From NCBI GenBank assembly GCA_031265365.1, contig JAISCS010000021.1, forward strand, positions 1-36,694: a stretch of DNA of 36,694 nucleotides, in the 5' to 3' direction. Position 1 is the first letter of the stretch; the number at the start of each line of letters is the position of its first letter. The translations under genes and the position numbers were made by a program. The notes under the pieces are model-generated. The model made no database searches. It was not told the DNA's origin and worked only from the letters and a program-made list of their open reading frames with translations. This stretch comes from Verrucomicrobiales bacterium (GTDB lineage Bacteria; Verrucomicrobiota; Verrucomicrobiia; Methylacidiphilales; JAAUTS01). Below are positions 1 through 8,008 of the stretch, in pieces.

Positions 1-192
1 CGGCGCTTCAAAAATTATTTGGCAAAGAAAGAGGATTTGAATTTTCATGGTAATTTTTCGCACAAAACGTGCCACTGGTGCGCTAGAGCTTCTTACGGTT
101 CGTTGTGGGACAGCATCTATGGCCCCGGCAGTGCAGCTAAAAATCCGTGGGTGTGGGTTTATCAGTTCGAGGTTTTGGAGGTTAAAAAATGA
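1..192 (+). CDS. C-terminal fragment of a hypothetical protein (5' end outside window)
   Basis: Open frame 1 to TGA 190-192, reading ...FSHKTCHWCARASYGSLWDSIYGPGSAAKNPWVWVYQFEVLEVKK*; ATGA overlap with the next small ORF. Confidence 0.6.
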   Translation, partial: RRFKNYLAKKEDLNFHGNFSHKTCHWCARASYGSLWDSIYGPGSAAKNPWVWVYQFEVLEVKK

Positions 193-293
193 ACACTGAC
201 AAATATTACATCGTTAACGAGTTTGACCGTCCGTGCGAGCGCATGATCCATTGCGGTAAACACCACGCGCGCACGGATGAACCAAGGGGATGA
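189..293 (+). CDS. Small ORF (34 aa), hypothetical
   Basis: MNTDKYYIVNEFDRPCERMIHCGKHHARTDEPRG*; overlaps the upstream stop (ATGA) and the downstream methyltransferase start (ATGA at 290-293). Confidence 0.4.
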   Translation: MNTDKYYIVNEFDRPCERMIHCGKHHARTDEPRG

Positions 294-1180
294 CGATGAA
301 AATTTTACGCGCGGATGCGCCGGTTAATAATAATTGGGTAAAAACAAACGCGGGATTGATTGTTAGTGAGGAGGCGGCGCGCGCGGCGTTTCCGCGCCGT
401 CCATTATGCGGGGATTTTTTCGCCGGTGCCGGTGGTTTTAGCCTGGGCATGAAACAAGCCGGATTTGATGTGGTATTCGCCGTGGAAATTGATGTGCAGG
501 CAATCATCACTTACATGGTCAATTTGTGTCGTTACGGTGAGTTTGAAATTCATTTTACTTCGGCTGTTTATCACGAAAAAATGGAAAAATATCTTGCCCA
601 AAGACTGTTAAATAAAGCCGGATTACTGGTTGATTTTACCACCGCTGGCAGCGGTCACATTAGGGATTGTCCGGAGATGACGGGGACGCGGCATATTATT
701 TGCGGGGATGTGCGGGAGTTAACCGGCGGTCAAATTTTGGAATGGTGTGGATTGGCCAAAGGAGACTTGGATTGCGTGGTGGGAGGGCCGCCATGTCAAG
801 GGTTTAGCAGCGCTGGCAAACGCGAGATAATGGACCCGCGTAACAGTCTGGTCTTTGAGTATGCGCGATTGATTTGTGAGTTACAACCCAAAACCATGTG
901 CATGGAAAACGTGCCACAGATTGTCAATATGGTGACGCCGGAGGGAGTACCGGTGATGGATCAATTGGCGGCGATTTTGGAAAAGGGGGATTATGGCCAG
1001 TATCTGACCATGAAGAAGGCGTTGGAGGCGCAGACTGGCATTAAATTGGGCAGACACACCATAACGAGCAAGCGGGTCAAACGATGCGCCGCTGACGATG
1101 AAGTTAATCATGTGAAACGCCAGCCGCGGCGAGTGGCTGGCAAGACCACTGAGAAACAACAAATGGAATTTTTCCGATAA
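290..1180 (+). CDS. DNA (cytosine-5) methyltransferase
   Basis: Motif I DFFAGAGGFSLGMKQAGF, motif IV GGPPCQGFSSAGKR, motif VI-like ENVP; no clear C-terminal motifs. Confidence 0.9.
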   Translation: MTMKILRADAPVNNNWVKTNAGLIVSEEAARAAFPRRPLCGDFFAGAGGFSLGMKQAGFDVVFAVEIDVQAIITYMVNLCRYGEFEIHFTSAVYHEKMEKYLAQRLLNKAGLLVDFTTAGSGHIRDCPEMTGTRHIICGDVRELTGGQILEWCGLAKGDLDCVVGGPPCQGFSSAGKREIMDPRNSLVFEYARLICELQPKTMCMENVPQIVNMVTPEGVPVMDQLAAILEKGDYGQYLTMKKALEAQTGIKLGRHTITSKRVKRCAADDEVNHVKRQPRRVAGKTTEKQQMEFFR

Positions 1181-1281
1181 GTTGACCAAGGCACTAGATA
1201 AGCGGGGTGCAGTTTATTGGAAAAACAACAAAACGGAGGCGACGAGATGACGAGGTGGTGAATTTTTTTTGGAGATGACAG

Positions 1282-2007
1282 ATGGCGAAGAAACTTTGGT
1301 ACATGGAGTTTGAGGTCAGCGCGTGGTTGAAAGACCCGGCGTTGACACGTTGCTCCGCATCGACGAGAGGTGTCTGGATGGATTTGCTATGCGCGATGCA
1401 CGAGCTTGACCAGTGCGGTGTAATCTCCGGGTCGCGTTATGAACTGGCGCGGCTCGGGCGATGCACCGTGGCGGAGCTTGGCGCGGCCTTGCAGGACTTG
1501 CAGCGCACGGGTGCGGGGGACGTGAGTGTGTCACGCTCGAACGGCTCCGACCAGAACGCGGAAAAAACACAAGGTGACGAAATTATAACGGTCGTGTCAC
1601 GGCGGATGAGACGCAAATTTAATGAGCGTAAGTCTCACCGTGAAAGGCAGAAGCGATGGCGTGACAAGGCGGGTGACGGTGAGGTGACGCCACGGTCACA
1701 ACCCCCTAATCCTCATCCTCACCCTTCAGGAGGGGAAATTGAAAATGGAAAATTGACCATTGAAAATTTTTCCTACGGCGACGCGGGGCGGTTGCGCGGG
1801 TTGGCGCGCAAGCTGGGGGCGGCGGTGCAGTCGGAGCCGTTGCCGGAGTGGGCGGTGTTTGAGGCGGAGGCGCGGCGGGTGTGCCCGAATGTCCAGTCGC
1901 ACAGGGTGAAGGATTGGTGGGGGGCGATGGGGCGGACCAGGCCGCGGTTGTGGCGGCGGTGGTTGAATGAATGCGCGGTCAGGGAGTTGAGAAACTCCGG
2001 CCACTAA
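1282..2007 (+). CDS. Replication initiation/primosomal-type protein (DUF1376-like N-terminus)
   Basis: MAKKLWYMEFEVSAWLKDPALTRCSASTRGVWMDLLCAMHE; sits directly upstream of the helicase module. Confidence 0.55.
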   Translation: MAKKLWYMEFEVSAWLKDPALTRCSASTRGVWMDLLCAMHELDQCGVISGSRYELARLGRCTVAELGAALQDLQRTGAGDVSVSRSNGSDQNAEKTQGDEIITVVSRRMRRKFNERKSHRERQKRWRDKAGDGEVTPRSQPPNPHPHPSGGEIENGKLTIENFSYGDAGRLRGLARKLGAAVQSEPLPEWAVFEAEARRVCPNVQSHRVKDWWGAMGRTRPRLWRRWLNECAVRELRNSGH

Positions 2008-2042
2008 GACGCCAAGGCGCAAAGATTTTTTGGAGGTGGATT

Positions 2043-2255
2043 ATGAAGAAAACAAAATTGAAGGGAAGTAAAGGCGAGAGCAACGAATGCAAACTATGGG
2101 GCGCTTTGTCCACCATATCAACCCTTGCCGACGAAGCGGCCGGCCAGTATTGCAAGCTCCCGGTGATTGAGGTGTTGAAAACGTTGAAACTCGTGCAGAT
2201 GGAAGTCGAGGTGGCGGTGAAATTGGCAAAGAAAATTTATCAGGGAAAGAGATGA
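2043..2255 (+). CDS. Hypothetical protein (70 aa)
   Basis: ATG 2043, ATGA overlap with the next gene. Confidence 0.5.
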   Translation: MKKTKLKGSKGESNECKLWGALSTISTLADEAAGQYCKLPVIEVLKTLKLVQMEVEVAVKLAKKIYQGKR

Positions 2256-2626
2256 GAAAGGTATTTATTTGCGGGCCGATGACGGGGTTGCCGGAGTTTA
2301 ATTATCCGGCGTTTTTCGCGGCGGAGGAAACTTTGCGGGAGTTGGGGTTCAGGGTGTTTAATCCGGCGCGGTCGCTGGATGGCACCGCTGACGCCGGACG
2401 GACGGATTTGCCGTGGGAGTTTTATTTGAGCAAGTCAATCCCCATGCTGTGCGCGGCGGATATGGTGTTGGTGTTGGATGGGTGGGAAGATTCCAAGGGG
2501 GCGCGGCTTGAGCTTGAGATTGCGCGGCAGTTGCGGAAGCCGCTGCAGACGGTGGGGAATTTACGGGCGTCGGTGTGGTTAGCGCGTGAAGTGACGAAAC
2601 GACGGGATGACGAGGTGACGAGATGA
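2252..2626 (+). CDS. DUF4406 / nucleoside 2-deoxyribosyltransferase-like protein
   Basis: MRKVFICGPMTGLPEFNYPAFFAAEETLRELGFRVFNPAR...ADMVLVLDGWEDSKGARLELEIA. Confidence 0.8.
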   Translation: MRKVFICGPMTGLPEFNYPAFFAAEETLRELGFRVFNPARSLDGTADAGRTDLPWEFYLSKSIPMLCAADMVLVLDGWEDSKGARLELEIARQLRKPLQTVGNLRASVWLAREVTKRRDDEVTR

Positions 2627-4005
2627 AGGACAAAAAGATTGAGTTCAAGATTGAGGGGTTGCCGGCGATTCATGCGCCGGAGGCGGAGCGGGCGGTGTTG
2701 GGGGCGATGCTGGCGGAGCCGTTGGAGTGTGTGGACGCGGCGGCGGCGGCGCTGACGGCGGAGGATTTTTTCCAGCCGGCGCACCGGACGTTGTTCGCGG
2801 AGTTGAACGCGATGCGGGACGCGGGGCGGGCGATTGACGCGGCGACGGTGTGGCAGTGGTTGAGTGACCGGAAGCTGGGGGACGCGGAGGGGTGGGCCGC
2901 GTTGCTGGGGGAGTTGTCGGCGTCGGTGGTGTCGGTGCTGACGTTTCCGGCGCATGTGGAGACGGTGCGGGGGAAGGCGTTGTTGCGGGCGGTGCAGCGC
3001 GCGGGGGCGCGGATGGCGTATGACGCGCATGAGCGGCAGGACGCGCCGCTGACGGTGCTGGATGAGGCGGAGCGGGCGGTGTTTGAGATTGGCAGTCGCG
3101 AGTCGGGCGGCGGGGCGCTGACGATGCGGCAGACGTTGCCGCGGGCGGTTGATTTGGTGGAGCGGGCGGTGGCGCGCAAGGGGCAGCTGGACGGGGTGAC
3201 GTCGGGGTTGACGGAATTGGACGCGCTGACGGGCGGGTTCAAGGCGGGGGAGATGATTGTCGTCGCGGCACGGCCGTCGGTGGGCAAGACGGCGCTGGCG
3301 CTGGGGCTGGCGTTGCACAATATCAAGCGGCGGTGGGATGAGGAGCGGCAGACGTTCGTGGCGCCGGGGCTGCCGGTGGGGTTCTTTTCGCTGGAGATGA
3401 CGGCGGAGCAGCTGATGTTGCGGCTGCTGGCGATGGAGGCGGAGGTGGATTTGAAGTGTTTGCGCGACGGGAAACTGACCGATTACGCGCTGGATAAAAT
3501 CGCCCAGGTGTCGGAGTGCCTGGCGGATTATCCGCTGGTGGTGGACGAGACCAGTTTCCTCACGGTCAACCAACTGCGGGCGCGGGCACGGCGGATGAAG
3601 CAACAGCACGGGGTGGAGTTGCTGGCGATTGATTATTTGCAACTGCTGGCGGGCAACGGGCGCAACCAGAACGACAACCGGCAGGTGGAGGTGGCGGAGA
3701 TTTCGCGCGGCATCAAGGCGCTGGCGAAGGAGTTGAAAATCCCGATTATCGTGCTGGCGCAACTCAACCGCAAGCCGGAGGAGAGCGGGCAGGAGCCGGC
3801 GCTGCACCATTTGCGCGAATCCGGCTCCATCGAGCAGGACGCCGACGTGGTGATTTTACTCAGCCGCGCGGTGGAGGAGGGCACTGGTGACACGCTGACG
3901 GTGAAGTTGAATGTGGCGAAGCAGCGCAACGGCCCGACGGACAAAATCACGGTGGAGATGGCGCGGTCGTTGACGAAATTTCGCGACGCGGCCAGAAATT
4001 TTTAA
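2623..4005 (+). CDS. dnaB: Replicative DNA helicase, DnaB family
   Basis: PEAERAVLGAMLAEP N-terminal domain; Walker A ARPSVGKTALAL; LLAIDYLQLL; REISRGIKALAKEL; QLNRKPE. Confidence 0.95.
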   Translation: MKDKKIEFKIEGLPAIHAPEAERAVLGAMLAEPLECVDAAAAALTAEDFFQPAHRTLFAELNAMRDAGRAIDAATVWQWLSDRKLGDAEGWAALLGELSASVVSVLTFPAHVETVRGKALLRAVQRAGARMAYDAHERQDAPLTVLDEAERAVFEIGSRESGGGALTMRQTLPRAVDLVERAVARKGQLDGVTSGLTELDALTGGFKAGEMIVVAARPSVGKTALALGLALHNIKRRWDEERQTFVAPGLPVGFFSLEMTAEQLMLRLLAMEAEVDLKCLRDGKLTDYALDKIAQVSECLADYPLVVDETSFLTVNQLRARARRMKQQHGVELLAIDYLQLLAGNGRNQNDNRQVEVAEISRGIKALAKELKIPIIVLAQLNRKPEESGQEPALHHLRESGSIEQDADVVILLSRAVEEGTGDTLTVKLNVAKQRNGPTDKITVEMARSLTKFRDAARNF

Positions 4006-4103
4006 CCACGAATGAACACGAATACACCCGAATTTTGCATTTTGCTTTTTGCATTTTGAACTTTTGAATATACAAATTGTATTTATTCAAGCAGAATAGC
4101 GGC

Positions 4104-4472
4104 ATGGACAACAGTGAACTTGAGCGGAAGCAATTAGGCCCCACGGCGGCGGCGTGGGCGGGGCGCGAGGAGGAATTAACGCGGCAGTGGCGGACGGTGG
4201 CGGCGCGGCATCATCAGTTGACGGTGGAAATCGCGCTGACGCGGTTGGAGCGCGTCGAGGCGGCGGTGCGGGAAGCGCTGCCGGCGGTGCCGTTTCAGCG
4301 GCTGGCGGTGTTTGACGTCAAGCCCGCTGATAATCTGGATGAACTGCCCGATTATCTGGCGCGGCTGGCGCGGGAAATTGAAATCCTGCAAGTGATTCGT
4401 GACGAGGCGCAGGGGCGGGTGTTGCTGGTCGGCAAACGAAAGGCACCAGATGAGACGCAAGCAGGAGAGTGA
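4104..4472 (+). CDS. Hypothetical protein (start re-set to ATG 4104)
   Basis: MDNSELERKQLGPTAAAWAGREEEL...; the ORF-track start at 4077 lies inside the palindromic promoter site. Confidence 0.55.
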   Translation: MDNSELERKQLGPTAAAWAGREEELTRQWRTVAARHHQLTVEIALTRLERVEAAVREALPAVPFQRLAVFDVKPADNLDELPDYLARLAREIEILQVIRDEAQGRVLLVGKRKAPDETQAGE

Positions 4473-4758
4473 GGACGCGGCGCTGTTGCTGGACTGGGTG
4501 TGCGGGATGGCGCTGGCGATGGGCAAGGGCGGCAAGGCGGCGGCGGCGGCGCGGCTGGGTATCACGGCCAGCGGGCTGTCGCACATGCTGCACGTGCCGG
4601 GGCGGTCGTTCGACCAGAAGACGATGAACGCGGTGGCGTGGATTCAAGCCTCGCGCAATGAGACGGACACGCCGGCGGTGATTGAGCGCAAGCAAGTCGG
4701 AGCGCAGGTCTTTGAGTTGCGCGCGACGGGGGAATGGACGTGGCGGCGAGGAGGATAA
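4450..4758 (+). CDS. Small helix-turn-helix-like protein
   Basis: MRRKQESEDAALLLDWVCGMALAMGKGGKAAAAARLGITASGLSHMLHVPGRSFDQ; AAAARLGITASGLSHML resembles an HTH. Confidence 0.5.
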   Translation: MRRKQESEDAALLLDWVCGMALAMGKGGKAAAAARLGITASGLSHMLHVPGRSFDQKTMNAVAWIQASRNETDTPAVIERKQVGAQVFELRATGEWTWRRGG

Positions 4759-4921
4759 AATTCCAAATTTCAAACTTCAAATTTCAAGTAAATCCCAATG
4801 AGCACAAAACTTCAAAAATCAAAACAAGACACGGGACCGGCGGGTTTGGGATTTGGAGGTTGAGAGTTGGAATTTAATTGGCATTTGAAATTTGGAGCTT
4901 GGAATTTGGAGCGTAGCGACA
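4759..4921. repeat. Interspersed repeat family R1, full copy (A/T-rich inverted arms plus GC-rich core)
   Basis: aaattccaaatttcaaacttc...aaaacaagacacgggaccggcgggtttggg...gaatttggagcgtagcgac. Confidence 0.85.
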
Positions 4922-4922
4922 C

Positions 4923-5510
4923 ATGGAGGGGGTAAAACAAAGCTGGGCGGAGCCGCTGCCGGGGGAGCCGGCGGTGTGGTTCGCGCGGTTTTGCCGGTGG
5001 CGGGACTTGGGGGAAGGGCGGTCGCTGGCGGCGCTGACGCGGCTGGAAAAGGGGTTGAAAAGGCAGAAAGGACACAAGGTGCAGCCGCCGGGCCGGTGGA
5101 ATGAGATGATTAAAAAGTGGCGCTGGCATGAGCGCGTCGCGGAGATGACGACGGCGCGCGGGGCGGCGGCGCTGGCGGAGTGCGAGGCGCAATTGAAACG
5201 CGAGCGGGACGCGCAGCACCGGATTCTGGCGGGGGTGCAGGAGTTGCAGCTGCGGCTCATCGGCGGTGACGAGGAGGCGCTGACGCTGGCGATTGGGCGG
5301 CTGGCGAAGATTAACGAATTGGCGCCGTGGTTTGAGTTGGGGGACAAGCTGTTCAAGACCTTGCACGGGGAGCCGGCGGCGGAGGGCGCGCCGGCAGCGG
5401 CGGGGGCGCCGACGGTGAGCGTGGTGTTTTTGCCCGCCCATGTCGCCCGGCCAAGGTTGGAACGCGCTGGGGCGATTGAAGTGGAAACGAAGGTGGAACA
5501 TGCTAATTAA
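4923..5510 (+). CDS. Putative terminase small subunit
   Basis: Position directly upstream of the large terminase; WNEMIKKWRWHERV...ALAECEAQLKRERD composition; moderate by synteny. Confidence 0.6.
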   Translation: MEGVKQSWAEPLPGEPAVWFARFCRWRDLGEGRSLAALTRLEKGLKRQKGHKVQPPGRWNEMIKKWRWHERVAEMTTARGAAALAECEAQLKRERDAQHRILAGVQELQLRLIGGDEEALTLAIGRLAKINELAPWFELGDKLFKTLHGEPAAEGAPAAAGAPTVSVVFLPAHVARPRLERAGAIEVETKVEHAN

Positions 5511-5663
5511 ATTCCAAATTCCAAGCTTCAAATGCCAAGTAAATTCCAATGAACACCAAATTTCAAAAACCAAAACAAGACGCGCGACCGATGGGTTTGG
5601 AGTTTCGTTTTTGGGAGTTGGAATTTAATTGGCCGTTGGAATTTGAGGTTTGGAATTTGGAGC
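5511..5663. repeat. Repeat R1, full copy
   Basis: aattccaagcttcaaatgcc...aaaccaaaacaagacgcgcgaccgatgggtttgg...gaatttggagc. Confidence 0.85.
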
Positions 5664-5667
5664 ATGG

Positions 5668-7245
5668 ATGAGCACACCATTTCAAAATCAAAAAAACTCC
5701 ACATCTCCGCGTCTTGGCGGTGAAAATGAATCGTGGTATCAGCCGGGGCCGAAGATTGCCGAGGCGCATCACTCGGCGGCGTTCGCGCGGTTTCTGATTG
5801 GCGCGCGCGGGTGCGGGAAGACGACGTTTGACGCGGTGGAGGCGATTGACCACGGGTGGCATCATGCCGGCTCGAAGATTTTGGTGTTGCGCAAAACCGA
5901 GGAGTCGCAGGCGGCGACGGCGATTGAGACCTTCAACGCGACCTACACCAAATGCGGCGACCTGTATCAAGACAGCGAGCTGGGCTTGTTCAAAAAGTGG
6001 GAGGACGGGAAGGAGGCGCGGCTGCCGTCGCGCGCGGCGGTCGAGGCGTGGCAGGAGTTTCTCAAGAGCAACCCGACCAAGACGCAAAAGAAACTGTGGC
6101 TGCAAACCGAGGGGCACCGGCTGTGTTCGTGGGTGTTGTTTCGCGGGCTGAACCATCCGCAAATCGCGGGGAACAAGCTGCGGTCGTTCGAGTGCTCGAT
6201 GATTATCTTCGTCGAGGCCGACCAGTTGACGCGCGACAACTTCGACATGGCGCTGATGTGTTTGCGCCTGAAGGACGCGCACGGGCGGGAGCATCCCGAT
6301 TATTGCGCCATCGTGGACACCAACCCGCCCGACCCCGACCATTGGATCGCGAAGCTGGAGCAGGCGACCGCTGACGGTGAGTTTCCCAAATACCGCTTCT
6401 GGCACATCCCGATGACGGACAACGCGCACAATCTGCCGGCCAATTACGTCGCGAACGCCATTGCCACTTACCAGCACAACCCCGCCATGTATCGGCGGAT
6501 GATTGAGGGCGAGTATGAGTATGTGTATAACGGCTCGCCGGTGTATTGGGGATTTCGCGTGGGGGAGCACGCGGCGGAGGCGCTGCCGTGGCCGCGCGGG
6601 GCTTATCTGGTGGTGGGCTGGGATTTCGGCACCAATAACGCGAATGTGTTCAGCGCGTATTTCGCCAGCGATGAGACAGAATATTGGTGGGACTTGCTGG
6701 AGTTGACGGCCAGCGGGAGCGACACGGAGACGCAATGCCGCGCGGTGCTGGCGCAATTGGACGGGTACTTCGCGTTTTGCCAGGACCGTAATGTGTGCGC
6801 GGGCGTGCTGCATTTTTGCGACCCGGCCGGCGCGGCGAACAAATCCACCGGCAGCGACTTGAAGGTGCTGAAGAGCTACGGGCTGCATCCGGGCTATCGC
6901 ACCGCCGAGCGCGGGCTGGCGACGACCCTCGCCATCGGCAACCGGTTGTTGGAGATGCGCGACCAGCGGGGGGCGCCGGTGTATCGGGTGGCGCGGGCGG
7001 GGTGTCCGACCTTGGTGGCGGGGTTGTGTGGGAAGTATCGTTATCCTGAAAAGGGGGAGCCGGGGTATGGCAACGGGCAGCCACTGAAGGGGCCGGCGGG
7101 GGATGACATTGACCATGTGATGGATGCGTGGCGGTATGCGAAGATTAATTGTCTGCGGCTGGCCAATGAGGAGCACGGGCAGGCGCCGATGGTGGGGGTG
7201 TTGGCGGGGGGGAGCGGGTTTAGGAACCGGCGGAAGAGGAGGTGA
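5668..7245 (+). CDS. terL: Terminase large subunit
   Basis: FLIGARGCGKTTFDAVEA Walker A; SMIIFVEADQL Walker B-like; VVGWDFGTNNANVFSAYF nuclease motif. Confidence 0.85.
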   Translation: MSTPFQNQKNSTSPRLGGENESWYQPGPKIAEAHHSAAFARFLIGARGCGKTTFDAVEAIDHGWHHAGSKILVLRKTEESQAATAIETFNATYTKCGDLYQDSELGLFKKWEDGKEARLPSRAAVEAWQEFLKSNPTKTQKKLWLQTEGHRLCSWVLFRGLNHPQIAGNKLRSFECSMIIFVEADQLTRDNFDMALMCLRLKDAHGREHPDYCAIVDTNPPDPDHWIAKLEQATADGEFPKYRFWHIPMTDNAHNLPANYVANAIATYQHNPAMYRRMIEGEYEYVYNGSPVYWGFRVGEHAAEALPWPRGAYLVVGWDFGTNNANVFSAYFASDETEYWWDLLELTASGSDTETQCRAVLAQLDGYFAFCQDRNVCAGVLHFCDPAGAANKSTGSDLKVLKSYGLHPGYRTAERGLATTLAIGNRLLEMRDQRGAPVYRVARAGCPTLVAGLCGKYRYPEKGEPGYGNGQPLKGPAGDDIDHVMDAWRYAKINCLRLANEEHGQAPMVGVLAGGSGFRNRRKRR

Positions 7246-7257
7246 GGGGGAAAGTGC

Positions 7258-7350
7258 AGGGAAAAGTGCAAAATGCAAAAAGCAAAGTGCAAAGTTGCAA
7301 TGCAAAATTCAAAATTGGCTGGCGCAGGTGGCCGGCGCCTTTGGTGGGGT
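7258..7350. repeat. Interspersed repeat family R2
   Basis: 39-bp core tgcaaaattcaaaattggctggcgcaggtggccggcgcc at 7301-7339. Confidence 0.85.
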
Positions 7351-7351
7351 T

Positions 7352-7380
7352 TTGTGCGACATACAAAAAGTATATATAAT
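7352..7380 (+). promoter_or_regulatory. Putative sigma70-like promoter overlapping palindrome ATACAAAAAGTAT
   Basis: TTGTGC (7352-7357), 17-nt spacer, TATAAT (7375-7380); palindrome 7361-7373. Confidence 0.6.
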
Positions 7381-7431
7381 TTCTTGACGCGGCGGCGGTT
7401 TTTTTATTTAATTGGCGGTGAAAGGAAGGTT

Positions 7432-7842
7432 ATGGCGAAAGACTTGGGCATTAAGGAGAATGATTATTACGGTTTCGACACGCCGACCGCGGGGTCGGAC
7501 AACAAAAAGGAAGAGCGCATTATTTACCCAAACCTTGAATTGCGCGACGCGCAGATTGACGGCGCGGGCGCCGGTGAGGTGGACGAAGGGGACACGCTGA
7601 CGCTGACGGTGAAGGCGCGGGTGAGCATGAAGAAGTCCGAGGAGACTGACAAAAAGAAACGGCGCGAGTTGAAATTTGATGTGTTGGAAATCTCCGGCCT
7701 GAAAAAATCCGGCAAGGATGATGGCGGCGCTGGCAAAGACGCTGACGGTGACGACGAGGACAGCGCGGTGAAAAAACGCCGGCGCGGGGAGAAGAAGGTC
7801 ATCGGGTTCAAGGAGTCATTGGGAGAGAAGGAGGCAGGGTAA
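7432..7842 (+). CDS. Hypothetical charged virion-associated protein
   Basis: ATG 7432, MAKDLGIKENDYYGFDTPTAGSDNKKEER...; between terminase and portal. Confidence 0.55.
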   Translation: MAKDLGIKENDYYGFDTPTAGSDNKKEERIIYPNLELRDAQIDGAGAGEVDEGDTLTLTVKARVSMKKSEETDKKKRRELKFDVLEISGLKKSGKDDGGAGKDADGDDEDSAVKKRRRGEKKVIGFKESLGEKEAG

Positions 7843-8008
7843 AATTCCAAACTGCAAACTTCAAACTCCAATTAAATCCCAATGAACACAAAACTTCAAA
7901 AAATCAAAACAAGGCGCGAGACCGGCGGGTTTGGGATTTTTGATTTTGGAAGTTGGAATTTAATTGGATTTTGAAGTTTGAAATTTGGAATTTGGAGCGC
8001 AGCGACCT
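7843..8008. repeat. Repeat R1, full copy
   Basis: attccaaactgcaaacttcaaactcc...aaaacaaggcgcgagaccggcgggtttggg...gaatttggagcgcagcgac. Confidence 0.85.

Noticed and set aside
1235-1261. MTRW leader peptide ORF (ATGACGAGGTGGTGA) before the replication gene
   Set aside because: Likely part of a gacgagatgacgaggtg-type repeat tract also present near 2592-2626; too short to support.
2422-3810. Long minus-strand ORFs (e.g. 462 aa opposite dnaB, 580 aa opposite terL, 613 aa opposite 18.1-20.0 kb)
   Set aside because: Arg/Pro/His/Leu-rich shadow ORFs caused by high GC opposite genes with recognisable motifs; no RBS or family motifs.
4759-5663. CRISPR array
   Set aside because: Repeats are imperfect, A/T-rich, inverted and kilobase-spaced, with no regular spacers and no cas genes.
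5798-6374. Alternative plus-frame ORFs inside terL
   Set aside because: Arg/Gly-rich frame-shift composition; the terL frame has Walker and nuclease motifs.
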